Shown here: piece after piece, positions 32,220 through 43,264 of the stretch
Numbering within the stretch: position 1 is the first letter of the stretch
Layout: each line of letters opens with the position of its first letter
Assembly: GCF_030864355.1 (NCBI RefSeq)
Contig: NC_083396.1
Coordinates: 372,001 to 436,000, forward strand
Direction: 5' to 3'
Origin: Cutaneotrichosporon cavernicola
Lineage: Eukaryota; Basidiomycota; Tremellomycetes; Trichosporonales; Trichosporonaceae
Length of the DNA: 64,000 nt
The notes under the pieces: model-generated
What the model saw: only the letters and a program-made list of their open reading frames with translations
Database searches by the model: none
Told to the model about the DNA's origin: nothing
Position numbers and translations under genes: made by a program

Positions 32220-32663
32220 GATGGTGCAGGCAGGCAGGTACGATTAATTGAGAAGATAGAAAGGATCGTGATGATGGACAGAATGCGCGAGTGGGGGTGG
32301 CAAGACGACGTGTTTGGCTTAAACATGTGACGTTGAAGAGTGGGGTCCCGCATTCCATGTCATCCACTCGGTGCGATGTAAACAAGGTTATCAGGAGGTG
32401 GAGCACGGCCTCCATCACACCTCGCTGCAGCTCGCCTCTCGTATCGCGGACCCATTCGAGATATGATTGCAAGAGGGGCTCTCAACATATGATACGGGTT
32501 ATGGCATACTAAGATTGTATCTCCTCTACACCGGCATCGAACAGAACTGGAGCTGTCACATTTTCCGTGCATACGGAATCCTCAGCGTCCTCATTGGGGT
32601 GAGCCATGTCGTAATACAATACGGCGAACAACAGCGACACCGAAGGTAAGCAGAGTAGCAGAG
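32220..32663. other. Spacer between the two family C genes
   Basis: About 440 bases. Reading on past the stop of the upstream gene at 32664, the same strand encodes in another frame LALLLCLPSVSLLFAVLYY and an acidic tail, resembling the last helix of the sister gene; see the entry for that gene. Confidence 0.5.
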
Positions 32664-33665
32664 CTAAAGCTGTCGTGGGGAGTCTGCTATCAGCATTGAG
32701 ACAGTAACGTAGACGTGCACTCCCCCTTCAACGATCAAAGAGATGAAGAGGATGTTCGAGGCGCCAAGGGCAACCTTAGCCAAGGAGTAATACTGGTTGG
32801 TCCCGTCCCCGCCCTTAGGCCCATTGATCACTCTGGCCGTTAGCAGAGACCTAGTGCTAGCAGTTCGAGCTTACAGAGAGAGAGCGACGCTTGAACCCGA
32901 AAGAAGGATCAACATCAGGGTGCCAAACACGCGGCCTAGGCGTAGAAACGAAGCTGACATCACACTCTCCGTAACACCTGCCAATAAGACGAGTGACGCG
33001 GCCCCAGCGAGGCGGTAGATCTTGAGCCGCGACGAGTTGTAGAAGTGTGGCCACTGGATGCGTGGCGTTTGGGTGAGCGTGAGGTTGCCCTCCTCGCCGC
33101 CGTCCATAATGAGGCCCTCGCCGCCGTCGTCTTCGTCGTCACTCTTCCACCGCACGAGGTCTATCACGACGGTACCAATGCACTGGCTGTCAGGACCGCG
33201 AGAGTGAGACTCACAAGCACGCCGAAGATCAAGGTGCACATGAGCGACAGAATCGCGATCCTTCATGTAAGCTCGGCTGGGCGATAACGCACATTGTATA
33301 CCCCTTTTCTTGCCGGATTGCGAGATTGCTGATCGTCCCGTGGATAAAGGCGCAAGCGAGCGCGATCCTATCCTTCCAGCTGAAGGCGAGGACGTCGTCG
33401 GCGTCGCGCTTGCTCATGCTGTCGTTAGCGATGCGGGGTTGGGACGCACTAGATCACGATTGCGAACAGGAGGAGCCAGCCAGTTCCCGAGAGCGCATAC
33501 ACAAGTTGTGCTACTGCTGTGTTCTTTGCGTCCGCGATGGTGATCACTCTCGTCAGCGCTGTAGCCGTTGCACACACAGATACCAGTGTTCAGCCATACA
33601 TAGGGAATGGCGAGGCCGATGAGCGCCAAGTGCAAGCTGGCCTGAACGCGGCGGACGTTCAGCAT
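32664..33665 (-). CDS. Polytopic membrane protein, family C member 2 (275 aa), possibly shortened
   Basis: Starts MLNVRRVQASLHLALIG at 33665; introns 33547-33583, 33419-33449, 33261-33292, 33183-33214 and 32833-32874 close the frame to a TAG at 32664. About seven hydrophobic helices flank a central acidic loop (KSDDEDDGGEGLIMDGGEE, then LTLTQTPRIQ and LKIYRLAGAA), which lines up with the loop of the neighbouring gene (VELATPPRDV and ILYRWAGYLAA). The sister protein has one more helix encoded after an intron at this point; here the equivalent helix exists downstream but in another frame, so the C-terminus is either truly shorter, uses a very short (22-25 nt) intron near 32690, or carries a frameshift. 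Function unknown. Confidence 0.65.
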
Positions 33666-34658
33666 GACTGCTCGAGTTGCAAGGTTGACGTGGAATGGTA
33701 AACAACAAGTGCATGGAGATGGCCAACCCAAAGGGCTCTCTGAGCCTAACGCGCGACGGTTGATAACGAAACAAGCCTACGTAGCTAGGACCTCCCCTAT
33801 CACAGGTATCAGCTTCCGCGTCATTCCTCTTGACCACGTCGTCCATTGCAACAAACACCTCGAAATCCCGCCGACTTAATACACGGATGTTCCACGCTCG
33901 TTCAATAGCTTGCCATACTTTGTCGTCATCTTGAGACTGATTGCCAGACAAGGCACGGTATCCACCTCGTTTGCCCCAATTTCCAGCCACCCAGCTTGCA
34001 ACTCTGCAAGTCTTGAGTCAATCCCTGGATCGCCAATGACAACCATCGCACGTCGGCAAGATGCTGTAACTGGCTGCTACTCAAACTTGCAACCTCGGAG
34101 CTGCGTGGTGACCAGGATAAAGGTCGCCCTCAACCAGAAGACTGAAACATGTTGGAACTGGTGCCTCAAGATTCACACTGGAGGGCCTCTAGGTACCACA
34201 GGGGACGACGCTGCAGTCTGGTGTTGAGGAGTGATGTGTAGAGATGCATAGGATGATGGATTCGGGCTAGGCACTAGAACTGTCAGTGCTGTGGTCTTGT
34301 GGACTCTGCAGGGTGGGTACCAAACGGAGGCAAAGTCACGTGACGGGTGGAGGTTTGTTGCGTATTACCATAGCAGTTGCAAACACAACATCATGCAAGT
34401 CTGCGTGTATAGTGTAGGTGGTTATCACTGTTCGTTGTGGATCCTATTCGCAGCTCTGAGCCAACCGCTGTTCGACTCAGCGTGCGCGCAATCAATCCCC
34501 TTTTGCCCTCCTGGACCAAAGACTTGGCACACCGTTCATTCATTGCATGGCAGGCGATTACTCTGGCAGATGTCCTGCTGGAGGAGACTACATCGATAGA
34601 CCGCACATTAATCTCACATTGTCCATATTACTTGTCTCTGCTGTCTGGTCAGTGTCCT
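33666..34658. other. Intergenic, no gene seen
   Basis: About one kilobase between the start of the family C gene and the 3' end of the lysozyme-like gene. Open frames present here lack support. Confidence 0.5.
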
Positions 34659-35533
34659 CTACGCCGAACACCCGCATTGAGGGTCCGCGGTTATGTCGAC
34701 AGGCGTCAGAGCGAGCTTGATCTCGGCGGCGCGGCGGTCCGTGAGGGCTGGGACCTCGATGCTCCCTCCCTTGTTCCACTTAGGTAGCTCGGACTGCAGA
34801 ACGGCGCTGACGTTCTCGCCGGCATTGAGGCGAGCCACGAGCCTCGAGTCGCGCATGTTCCCGCACCCGATATCGAGCGTCCAGCTCACCAGGGCAGCCC
34901 ACTCGTTGCAGTTGAGCATGAGTTGGTGGAGAGCCGGCCAGAGGCATGCAGCGTGCTTGGCAATGTCCTCGTGCAGGAGGGTTTCAGCGTCTTCAGCGGT
35001 AAGGGACGGCTTGCATTCGTTGGAGCAGACATGGCCATAACCCAACTTTGGCCGGCCCACCTCGTCGTTGAAAAGGTTGGGGGCGAAAGGAGCGTGCGTT
35101 TTGACGAGGGCGATACCGGCATTGTTGATACCCGTGCAGCTGGGCTTGAGGGTTGGGTTGAGAAGGCGCTTGACTGGAGGGGGGTTCGAAGGCGGAGAAC
35201 CGTCCGCGTTGCAGAGGGGAGCGACGAAGCCGGTTGTGCCGGTTTTGACCCAGCGGTCGAGAACGAAGCAACCTGAGGTTAGCTTGGAGGGAGGAAAAAC
35301 TCGCCGTCAGAAGTACGGTCCCAGAGGTGCCAGCCCTTGATGGTGTCGCCCTCGATCTGGCACTGGATGGTCACCTCGGCAGTGTGGTTACAGTGGTACT
35401 GGCGCATCACGCCCGATTTGATGCTGGGCCGCGAGCGGCAGTTGACATTGTCTCCGGTGATCTCATACGGCCCCGCTGCAAAGGCGAGGGCCAGGGTAGA
35501 CAGGCCCACAATGACAGTGAGTGGGTTGAGCAT
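34659..35533 (-). CDS. Secreted GH24 lysozyme-like protein with N-terminal SH3-type domain (276 aa)
   Basis: Starts MLNPLTVIVGLSTLALAFAA at 35533, a clear signal peptide. One intron, 35273-35316 (44 nt), splits the N-terminal domain. Residues about 22-100 form a Cys-containing SH3-like module (NVNCRSRPS, CFVLDRWVKTG, GFVAPLC). Residues about 120-276 match the T4/phage-type lysozyme family GH24: INNAGIALVK, FNDEVGRPKLGYGHVC, LTAEDAETLLHEDI, CNEWAALVSWTLDIGCGN. In active members a Glu follows the IK segment (KxxEGF) and a Thr precedes GYGH; here these positions read KTHAPF and RPK-LGYGH, so two of the three catalytic residues appear replaced while the Asp is kept. GH24 in fungi is thought to derive from bacteria. 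A TTATAA box lies about 50 bases upstream. Export is likely; catalysis doubtful. Confidence 0.85.
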
Positions 35534-36347
35534 AGCGGGGCGAGACTGCAATGATGAATGGCGATCCTGCTGAGGATGAAGCTTTATAAGGCTCTTGCCA
35601 GTTCCCGATGACCAACGGGCTGAGAAGAGTGCCCTGCTCTCCTTGGGAAAGGACGTGTGTGCGAGGATAGCCTGTGCGCCCGGGTGCGAGCACCGCACCG
35701 CTTCCGCACGAGCCCGTCTGCACAGCTCTGGGACATATGGCACGCTCTAGAGCGCGGGCCACGCCGCTTCTAGAAACCTAAGCCTACCTTTATCCAGGAG
35801 CCGTCTGTGTCGGGCACGCCCTTGGGGTGGTATGGCGAGATAGGAAGGCAGCGCCATGCCGAGAGTTCCCCAAGGTGTCCTGGAAGTGATACAGTCTGTG
35901 GTGCTCAGAAGCACTTCTTCAGCGAAGCAGCGGATAGCGTTACGGCGGAGCATGTCGCGTCACTGCTAATCAGGTTGCCTGGAGGTTGCAGCTCCTTGCA
36001 GCCATAAGCGCCCCACGTCTCCTTCGTGCCTCAACTGGCGTGCAGCTGCTATGCAGGTAGGCTGAATGTTGCAGCTCCTTGTGGCCAGCAGCGCCCCACG
36101 TCTCCTTTGTGGGCTTGTCAATCCCTTCATCGCCTTACTCGCCTCCACTCAACACACTACCTAGGCCGCACCTGTACTTGTCGGCTCCTCGCCAAGCACC
36201 TCCGTAGGGTGCCCGTGCTCTGTCCAAAGTAGTGCTGGACGCCCATCTCACTGCCGTGGGTACTCCTCCCACGCAACGCGGTTCCATCAAAGACCGCTTA
36301 GACCTCGGAGGGGAGGGGAGAAAAATAAGCGCGATGCGCTCGCATTG
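35534..36347. other. Intergenic, no gene seen
   Basis: About 800 bases between the lysozyme-like gene and tRNA-Asp copy 2. A 40-base segment is duplicated imperfectly (GGTTGCAGCTCCTTGCAGCC at 35982 and TGTTGCAGCTCCTTGTGGCC at 36066, each followed by AGCGCCCCACGTCTCC). Confidence 0.5.
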
Positions 36348-36428
36348 CTCTCTGACGGAGAATTGAACTCCGGTCTCCCGCGGTCAGGTCATGACAAGCG
36401 AGCATACTAGCCACTATACGATCAGAGA
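36348..36428 (-). tRNA. tRNA-Asp (anticodon GTC), copy 2, 9-nt intron
   Basis: Same exons as copy 1, base for base; intron TGACCTGAC after base 37. TTTTT terminator on the minus strand near 36331-36335. Confidence 0.92.
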
Positions 36429-36600
36429 TGGCTGCTGATCAATGAAAGTGGCGGCTGTTAATCATCCCGAATCGATGTGAGGGCCGACAAGGGCGAGCCT
36501 GAAGGAGTGGGTGAAGTGGCTTTAGCAGTTGTTAAACTGGTCAGTATAACCAAGAGAAAGTGGAAGGATACAAGGCAGCCGTATCGCAGATCCTCATTCA

Positions 36601-37573
36601 TCACTCCGGTGTCCACGGAAATGCGCGCTCTTCCCACCCAAGCATGTGCTTGGCCTTGGAGCAGTCGAAGAACCCCTCGTTTGCCTTCCACTCGCGCCTC
36701 ATCTCGCACTTCAGGTCCGGATAGTACTTTCTCAACAGCTCGAGGCTCGAGGACTGTTGCACAATGGTCGGCGCAACGATGAAGAAATTTTCTGCGCCAA
36801 GAGGGAAAGTGCTCGTTGGGGCGGTGATGCCGGCCAAGAACGCGCGCGCAGTACCGCCCACCGACGTCCAACCCCACAGATCCTTCCAGTTTCCCTGTGC
36901 CGCATGCAGCGCCTCAGGATTGTACGCCAGCGACTCGGGGATAACCCAGTGTGGGCGGAAGCATCCGATGCGCATCTTGGGATAGCGGCGGCAGAAGGCC
37001 GCGGCTTGCTCCTCGACAGCGAGCTTGCAGAGGCTGTACGAGTCTTGGGGGTATCGGGTGTGCTCCTCGTCGAGGGGGAGGTAGTCAAAGTGAGGACGAG
37101 GCTTCGAGAAGACTGTCGTCAGAGGAGGGGTTGGTAGACGTACTGAGTCCAATAGCGTTTACGCTCGATGCCATTGAAATGCGCTCGATGCCCACCTCAC
37201 CGGCGGCCTGGAGTGCGTTCCAGCTCATCGTCGAATTGACGTTGTGAACAGTCTGTGTCAGTTCATTCTTCTGCCCACTTACTTCCTCCGGCACGTATCG
37301 CAGGAGCGGCCCATCCGGATCCGTGGGGTTCTGCAGCGAGTACACCGCCGCCAGGTGGATGAGCGCATCACACCCCTCGATGGCCTTACGGAAATCGGCC
37401 TCCTTCATCATGTCCACGCTCTTGAAAGTGTACCCCTCCCCACCAGCGTTGGGGTGCGGCTCGGGAGCGATGTCTACTGCCACAACGTTGTGCCCTTCAG
37501 CCAGTGCGTGTGACACGACGCCCCGGCCGATCACACCGTTCGCGCCCGTGATTGCGATTGTCAGCTTGGACAT
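36601..37573 (-). CDS. NAD-dependent epimerase/dehydratase (extended SDR), 303 aa
   Basis: Starts MSKLTIAITGANGVIGRG at 37573, giving the N-terminal GxxGxxG dinucleotide motif. Introns 37253-37282 (30 nt) and 37113-37143 (31 nt) are removed. DALIHLAAVYS is the usual NNAA-like strand, SMASSVNAIG corresponds to the Ser strand, and YSLCK (about residue 178) supplies the catalytic Tyr-x3-Lys. CFRPHWVIPESL follows as the substrate-binding segment. Length fits UDP-sugar epimerase or uronate-dehydrogenase-like enzymes; the substrate cannot be told. No signal peptide, so cytosolic. Confidence 0.88.
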
Positions 37574-37986
37574 TGGGTGATGGTGAGATGCGAGGAAGGT
37601 GGGGAGCCCCTGCAGTATTAAGTGTCATGGGACGACGTCATGACATCTACCACCAGCCGTGAAATCCCGTTTGTTCGCAGAGTTCAGCCGGCTGTTCTGA
37701 CAAGCCGCGGTCATTTCGGCGACCCTTGGGCCGTTTTCTGCTCCACTTGTGACCGATGGCAAAGTCCTCATGCCTGGTTCGGTTGTAAGACAAGACACAG
37801 TAGTCTCGGAAGCGGGAGTACGGTTCGGCAAGGTGTCTGTACACCCTGCGTCGCAGTTCCGAATTGAGATTAGCAAGCGTAACAACCATTCACGACACAC
37901 TGGCGAAATTGCAAGAATACATCGCTATCGTTCGTAGCGTAGCGCTACAGTGACTCGTAAGGATATAGATTGAAGGTGGATGAGAT
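37574..37986. other. Intergenic, no gene seen
   Basis: About 400 bases holding the epimerase promoter and the 3' end of the next minus-strand gene. Nothing else noted. Confidence 0.5.
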
Positions 37987-38594
37987 CTAGGCTTGCGGTG
38001 GTACCATGTTGGTGAATGCCTTTGGGAACCTCCTATCGAGCGGGAGGTTGCCGTTGAGAGCAGTCTTGGCTCGTTCTGCAGCCTGCTCTGCAACGTCCTG
38101 TATCCCGGACTCGGCTCCGTTTGTCATTGCCTCGCGAACAGTAACACCAAGGTCGGACTCCATCAAGTGACCGACATTGGTTTTGCGGAGAGCCGACTGG
38201 CTGAGCTCGTGGGCGGCATTGTGCTCCGCCAAGGCGGAGGATGCTTCAGAGAGCAAGGTTGAAGTGGAGGTGGTAGACGTGGTGAGTGTTGGTGTGCATG
38301 GCCCTGTTCCAGGGCGGACCTTGGCATGGGAGAAGTTTCGGAAGACGTTGTGATGCTCTGTCGTCAGTTCTGCAAAAAGGAGGACGCACCAGCCATGTCA
38401 ATGTTGCGCTTCGCGTTCGCCTCGGCAGCCTCGCGGATCGCGACGGGACTGAGTATTTCGTGCTCCGCTTCACGTGCGGCTGACTTGGCCTCTGTTCCCA
38501 GAGCGTTGCGCGCGGCCATGGACGCCTCGGATGCGATGACCGCCGCCTCTTCGCGTGCTGCTGCAAACATCGGTCGGAATGCTGCGGCAGCCAT
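37987..38594 (-). CDS. Ala/Glu-rich helical protein, 191 aa
   Basis: Unrecognised. Starts MAAAAFRPMFAAAREEAAVI at 38594; a 32-nt intron at 38358-38389 joins two exons. The N-terminal 65 residues and the region around residues 105-170 are rich in Ala and Glu with regular spacing (EEAAVIASEASMAARNALG; EQAAERAKTALNG), predicting long amphipathic helices like those of stress-related LEA or apolipoprotein-like proteins. Between them is a Thr/Ser-rich stretch. No membrane helix or signal peptide. Confidence 0.7.
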
Positions 38595-39280
38595 GTCTGG
38601 TGTGAGGGGGAGAGTGATGGGGTATGTGCGAGGGTTTCGTTCTGGATTGTCGGGTCTGTTTCTTGGCGTCGGAGTGGAGCGAATAGGACGTATGAGTCAC
38701 CGGAACGTACACTGGTGATGAGAGAGAGTGTTTGGGTGGTGGCAACTGCTTCGGCGATATCGTGCTACCTCTTATCCATCACTGCGGCGTCAATACGGCC
38801 CTAGTTCGGCCATGACAGGGGTGTGGGAATAGTGACGTCAACCCCGAAATCGGGATGTTGAGAATCACACCCATAAATACACGCCATTCACACATACTAC
38901 TTTCGTCCTATGCATCTACTCTAACCACCACAGTAATCAATCGCCCTATACTAAGGCGCCTAGGTCTAGCCCCACCAATCACAGCCACGTGAACTCGGTT
39001 TAGTTTGTGCGTGCCTATTTGTTGAAAGTTAGTCGTGCAAAGCGCACCACGACATTGAGTACATTAAAGCGACGTTAATTAGCATGTATTAGCATGCCAC
39101 TAAGGGCATGCTGATCTCTCATATCTCATATCGCCTTCCAATCGACTTTGGCTTGTTCTTTGCACTCAACGTCTCAACCGCTACGTTAAGCACCCATCGA
39201 TCCATTCATTATCACCTTGCGCCAGCTACCGCCACCTGCGCGTCTTTTACCCAGCGTACTCATCAATCTCTTATCTGAAT
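38595..39280. other. Divergent intergenic region
   Basis: About 690 bases between divergent starts of the Ala-rich gene and THP3. AT-richer around 38870-39060. No gene seen. Confidence 0.5.
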
Positions 39281-41152
39281 ATGTCGTCGGGGTCGGCGTG
39301 GCCACCTGCTCTCAAGTGAGTTTGGCCACCCAAGTTGGGTTGGGTTTGAGGAGGGAAGATCCAGATGACCAGGAAGGTGTGCCCCAGAAACCTCTGGCCT
39401 TATACGGGGCCAGGCGGAACCACTGATCCTCGTAGCTGGAACGAAATGGCCGTGGCTGCGACTAGCGCTAACCATAGGGCATGGGTGCAAGAGTGCCTGT
39501 CTAGAGCCACCTCGTCGGCTAACAAGGCGGCCGTCAACGCAGAACTGAAACAGGTGAGCGAGTGACGGTGGAACGGGGGCGCTGACGCAGATATTATTCG
39601 ATGCGCACAGGCTCGGCACTCTGCAGACGACGGACTGGTCCACCATGAAGCTGAAGGCGTGAGTGGTGGAGAAGGTACTCTTTAACTGACGCCAGACTCC
39701 AGCCCAAAGAACCCATGGCCGTACAGCCGATTCATCATCAGTCCTACCCTTCTCTCTCAGCACCCACTAACAGTCCCATCAAAGCCACGACAAAGAAGGA
39801 GAAGAAGAACAAGAAGCGCAAGGGGTAGGTCTACGTCAAGTCATTGTCTAACGAGCAGAGAAATAACGGACGGGTTTCCGTCAGCATACAAGTTTGAGTC
39901 GGAGGAGGAGAAGGCCGCTAAGCAACGTCGCTTAGAGAGGTTCAACAACCCAACACCGCCGTCGAATGGGAATGGAGCTGGCCTACATGCGACAGGTACG
40001 GCGTTGTGGTTTCCCGACAGTAACGGCAACGGGGCTCTGAGCTCGAGGCTAGCAACAAGGCAGGTAGGGCACAGCAAGTTCAGCAACTTCGGGTACGAGG
40101 CCGAAGTCGACGAAGTGGATCCCGTGAGTTGGCAGTGGGTGGCAGAAGCTGATAACCAGAACGTGATGGACTGGGACCACCACACGATCCGCGGCACGTC
40201 GACGCGTCTTGAGAAGTCGTACCTGCGCCTGACATCTGTGTGTAACTCTCGCTGTTCGTTACTGTGATTAACCCTTCAGGAGCCAAATCCCGCCGACGTG
40301 CGCCCGCTTCCCGTTCTAAAGCAGACCCTCGCGCTCCTGAAGAAGAAGTGGAAGGAGAATCGGAACTACGCGTATGCGCTGGACCAGTTCAAGTCGGTAC
40401 GCCAGGACTTGACAGTCCAGCGCGTCAAGAACGAGTTCACCGTTGAAGTGTATGAGATTCACGCCCGCATCGCACTCGAGGCCAAGGATCTCGGCGAGTA
40501 TAACCAGTGTCAGAGCATGTTACGGCAGCTGTACGAGCTCGGGTTAGGTGGACACCCGCTCGAGTTCCTCAGCTACCGCATCATGTACTTGCTCCACACC
40601 CGGAACCGCAGCGGTATGTTTCATATATGTGCTGTGATTCTGACGCCAGACCTCGGTGTCCTACTGGGCCAGCTCTCTCCAGAGCAGAAGGCTGACCCTG
40701 GAGTCGCACACGCGCTGGCCACCGCTCGAGCGCTCGCGACGTCGAACTACAGCAATTTTTTTGAGCTTTTCCTCCATGCTCCCAATATGAGTGGTTATAT
40801 CTTGGACCACTTCGTGGAGCGCGAGCGAGCTCAGGCTCTGGCGGTCATGTCCAAGGCGTGAGTGTGGCAAACTTGTCGTCTGAGCTTTGCTAATACCAGC
40901 TACTTCACTTTGCCACTTGGGTATTTGACACACACACTGGCGTTCCAGAGCGACGAGGAAACAGACGAGTTCTTGGCTGGCCATAAGGCAGCGATCTACG
41001 TTACCCCACCGCGCGACCCAGCCGATCCGTGGAAGCCCCTCGCCCTGGTACCGCTGTCGGTACGTGTGTGGGACGCTAAGAAGGCGCATGCTGCGTGCGC
41101 GCAAGGCGTGGAAAAGTACCGCGTTGTCGACATCAAGGGCCAGGTCGACTAG
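39281..41152 (+). CDS. THP3: THP3/LENG8 family SAC3/GANP-domain protein, 481 aa
   Basis: RNA-processing and mRNP factor; the yeast protein acts with Csn12 in transcription elongation and splicing. Nine exons starting MSSGSAWPPALK at 39281; introns 39316-39477 (162 nt), 39554-39590, 39659-39695, 39825-39858, 40124-40159, 40238-40279, 40614-40649 and 40858-40899. An extra 33-nt intron at 39741-39773 is possible and in frame. The family signature is strong: DWDHHTIRGTSTRLEKSYLR, then RPLPVLKQTLALLKKKW, DQFKSVRQDLTVQRVKNEFT, VYEIHARIALE, LGEYNQCQSMLRQLY. The central KKEKKNKKRKG block is a likely nuclear localisation signal. The C-terminus is a winged-helix region typical of PCI proteins. Confidence 0.92.
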
Positions 41153-43264
41153 GCGAGGAGGCGCGAGAACGCTTAGTGCGGGGTCGACAGGTCCGAAGGC
41201 GAACCCGCTGTGGTGTAACTGCATCGCCAGTTCGTCCGCTTGATCATCGCGGGGCCCGTTCTGGGGTCGTTTGCGAAGCGAAAGCCGTCCCAATAATCCT
41301 GTTTTCTCGTCGTTTGTCTGTTTCCACTCTCCACAATGACATCGAGCGGCTGTTTCGGGTGTTGTCTCTACGTAACCCTACAATTCGCCTACTGGGCACT
41401 CTCTCTCTTCCGATGACCTTCGTTTTCCCGCGACACTCACTCCATCAGCTCTAGGATCATGGCGTCGACTGGGCAAACAGCCGTCGCATGCCAAGATGAT
41501 CAGCAAGTTACCATTTCAAGGCAAGTGCCAGGTAAGGTCTTCCTCCATTCGCATCCCTCTTCCCTTTATTTTCTCCGGCCTCATCAGCCTCAACTCTTTC
41601 CACTCTATGTTGTACATTGTCCAATCGCCTGTCCAACAATAGACTGAATGCATTGCTAAGTTGGATTACGACTTGTGGTTCTCTCAGTTGGAAACGTGAC
41701 TGTTGTTGTGTCTGTTGCATTTGTACAATCTCAACTCCTACGTACGCCTGATCGCCTGAACGGATTACGGATATAGTTTTCATTTTGTCACGCTCAAAAG
41801 GCCTAAAAGGGGTCGTTGATTATGTTGATTAATATCAAGGCACGTACTAAATGAGATTGTTTGGTATTTTCGATAAAGGTACAAAGGGGAATGACACTGC
41901 AAGCTGCAAGCTGCAAGGGTGCAAGGGTGATGGGAGCAAAACATGATGACCTTTAACACTCGCTTAGTGTACTAATTACTGCAGGATGAATCATTTATGA
42001 TCAATGCGGAAGGGGGATGAGGGAGATCCTTGAATCCTGTGATCTTGGGATCTTGGGGAACCCTGGGTAACCAAAGAGAAATCAGTATCATCAGAATATC
42101 AAAACCAATTCCTTGATCATTGAGATCTTTAGATGCTTTGGCCGCAATTGGCCGCGATTGGCCGATGGGACAAAGTCAGTTTGTTCCGTGGATCCGTGGA
42201 TAGTGGTTAGTGGTTAGTGGTTAGTGGTTCAGTAACACAACGTCGAGTAAAAGAGTATACAGTAGCACTGGTTTGCCGGTCACCATAAAGGGTGCAAGGG
42301 GCCGAATAACAAGCGAGGAAGCATCAAGATGGTTGCCTGAGTTGGCTGAGCTTCTTTGACCATAGATCCCGATTGGAGGCTTATGGCCGCATGCCCTCAT
42401 GCCCGACACTCGGAAAGTTGACTCCATGTTGGGTCCTCGATGCAGTCTGGGGCTGGGGGAACACATGTTGACGGTGATATGTTGATGACGCATTCCCGCA
42501 CCCATCAATAGCCAACGAGATTGGAATAAACCACGTCTCCGAGAGAACGGGAAATGTAGCTTGGACCTTTTTGTAGCATCGCATGGTCCTCCGAGGTCCC
42601 TGGCAGTACTAGTCAGGTGTCTCGTCTCAATAGATCTTCAACTCAACCGTCCTCAACCGGCCCCCAAGCCTCCATTCGGTTCATCACTACAATCACTATT
42701 ACTTACACATCATCAGTTGCATCATCACTCCACTATCAATTCCTCATCCCCATCCTTTCATCCTTGTTAAACGCAAACATTTCTTTGGCTATCCCCACCT
42801 CCTCCACTCCATCCCCCTAACGCCGCCCCCGGCCCCGCCCCAAGCCACCCCCGCCACCCCACACCACGCCCTTACTCCACAAGAACGTCGTTTCATTTAC
42901 ACACTGTCCCTTGGTACCTTAACTTATCCTTCCATCCTTCCTTGCATCCAACGATAGGACCAAGGCTCAATCAATCCAACTCACAACACATTACCTCATC
43001 ACTCAAACACAATCTTCTTCATTCATTACTCCACCAATCTACCTTGTCACTCTTCACATCATCATCTGTTTCTTCCTCTCTCTTCCCTCAACTCAACCTC
43101 CCCGCTTGACTGTCGCCTCTCATCGTCTTTGCCGACCTCGCGCCGCCCACCTTGTGCTTTGCGCCGCCCACCTTGTGCTTTGCGCCCGCCCCACACCACA
43201 CCACACCACACCACACCACCAACCTAATCCCTCCCGCCCACTCACACCGAGGCCATGAGATAAT
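41153..43264. other. 2.1-kb region upstream of the receptor-transporter gene, with several tandem repeats
   Basis: No supported gene. It holds CTGCAAG repeats (about 41903-41930), four units of GGTTAGT around 42203-42230, a long pyrimidine-rich stretch (42640-43130), a 21-bp tandem duplication (43140-43181) and a CCACA repeat. The first 300 bases are THP3 3' flank; the rest probably contains a long promoter and 5' leader for the gene at 43265. Confidence 0.5.
43140..43218. repeat. 21-bp tandem duplication followed by (CCACA)n
   Basis: Two identical 21-bp units (43140-43160, 43161-43181; GCGCCGCCCACCTTGTGCTT then T) and, after a short spacer, about five CCACA units. Located just upstream of the start codon at 43265. 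Confidence 0.85.

Noticed and set aside
42198..42230. GGTTAGT repeats as possible interstitial telomere
   Set aside because: Only about four units and the unit lacks the G-run of known basidiomycete telomere repeats.
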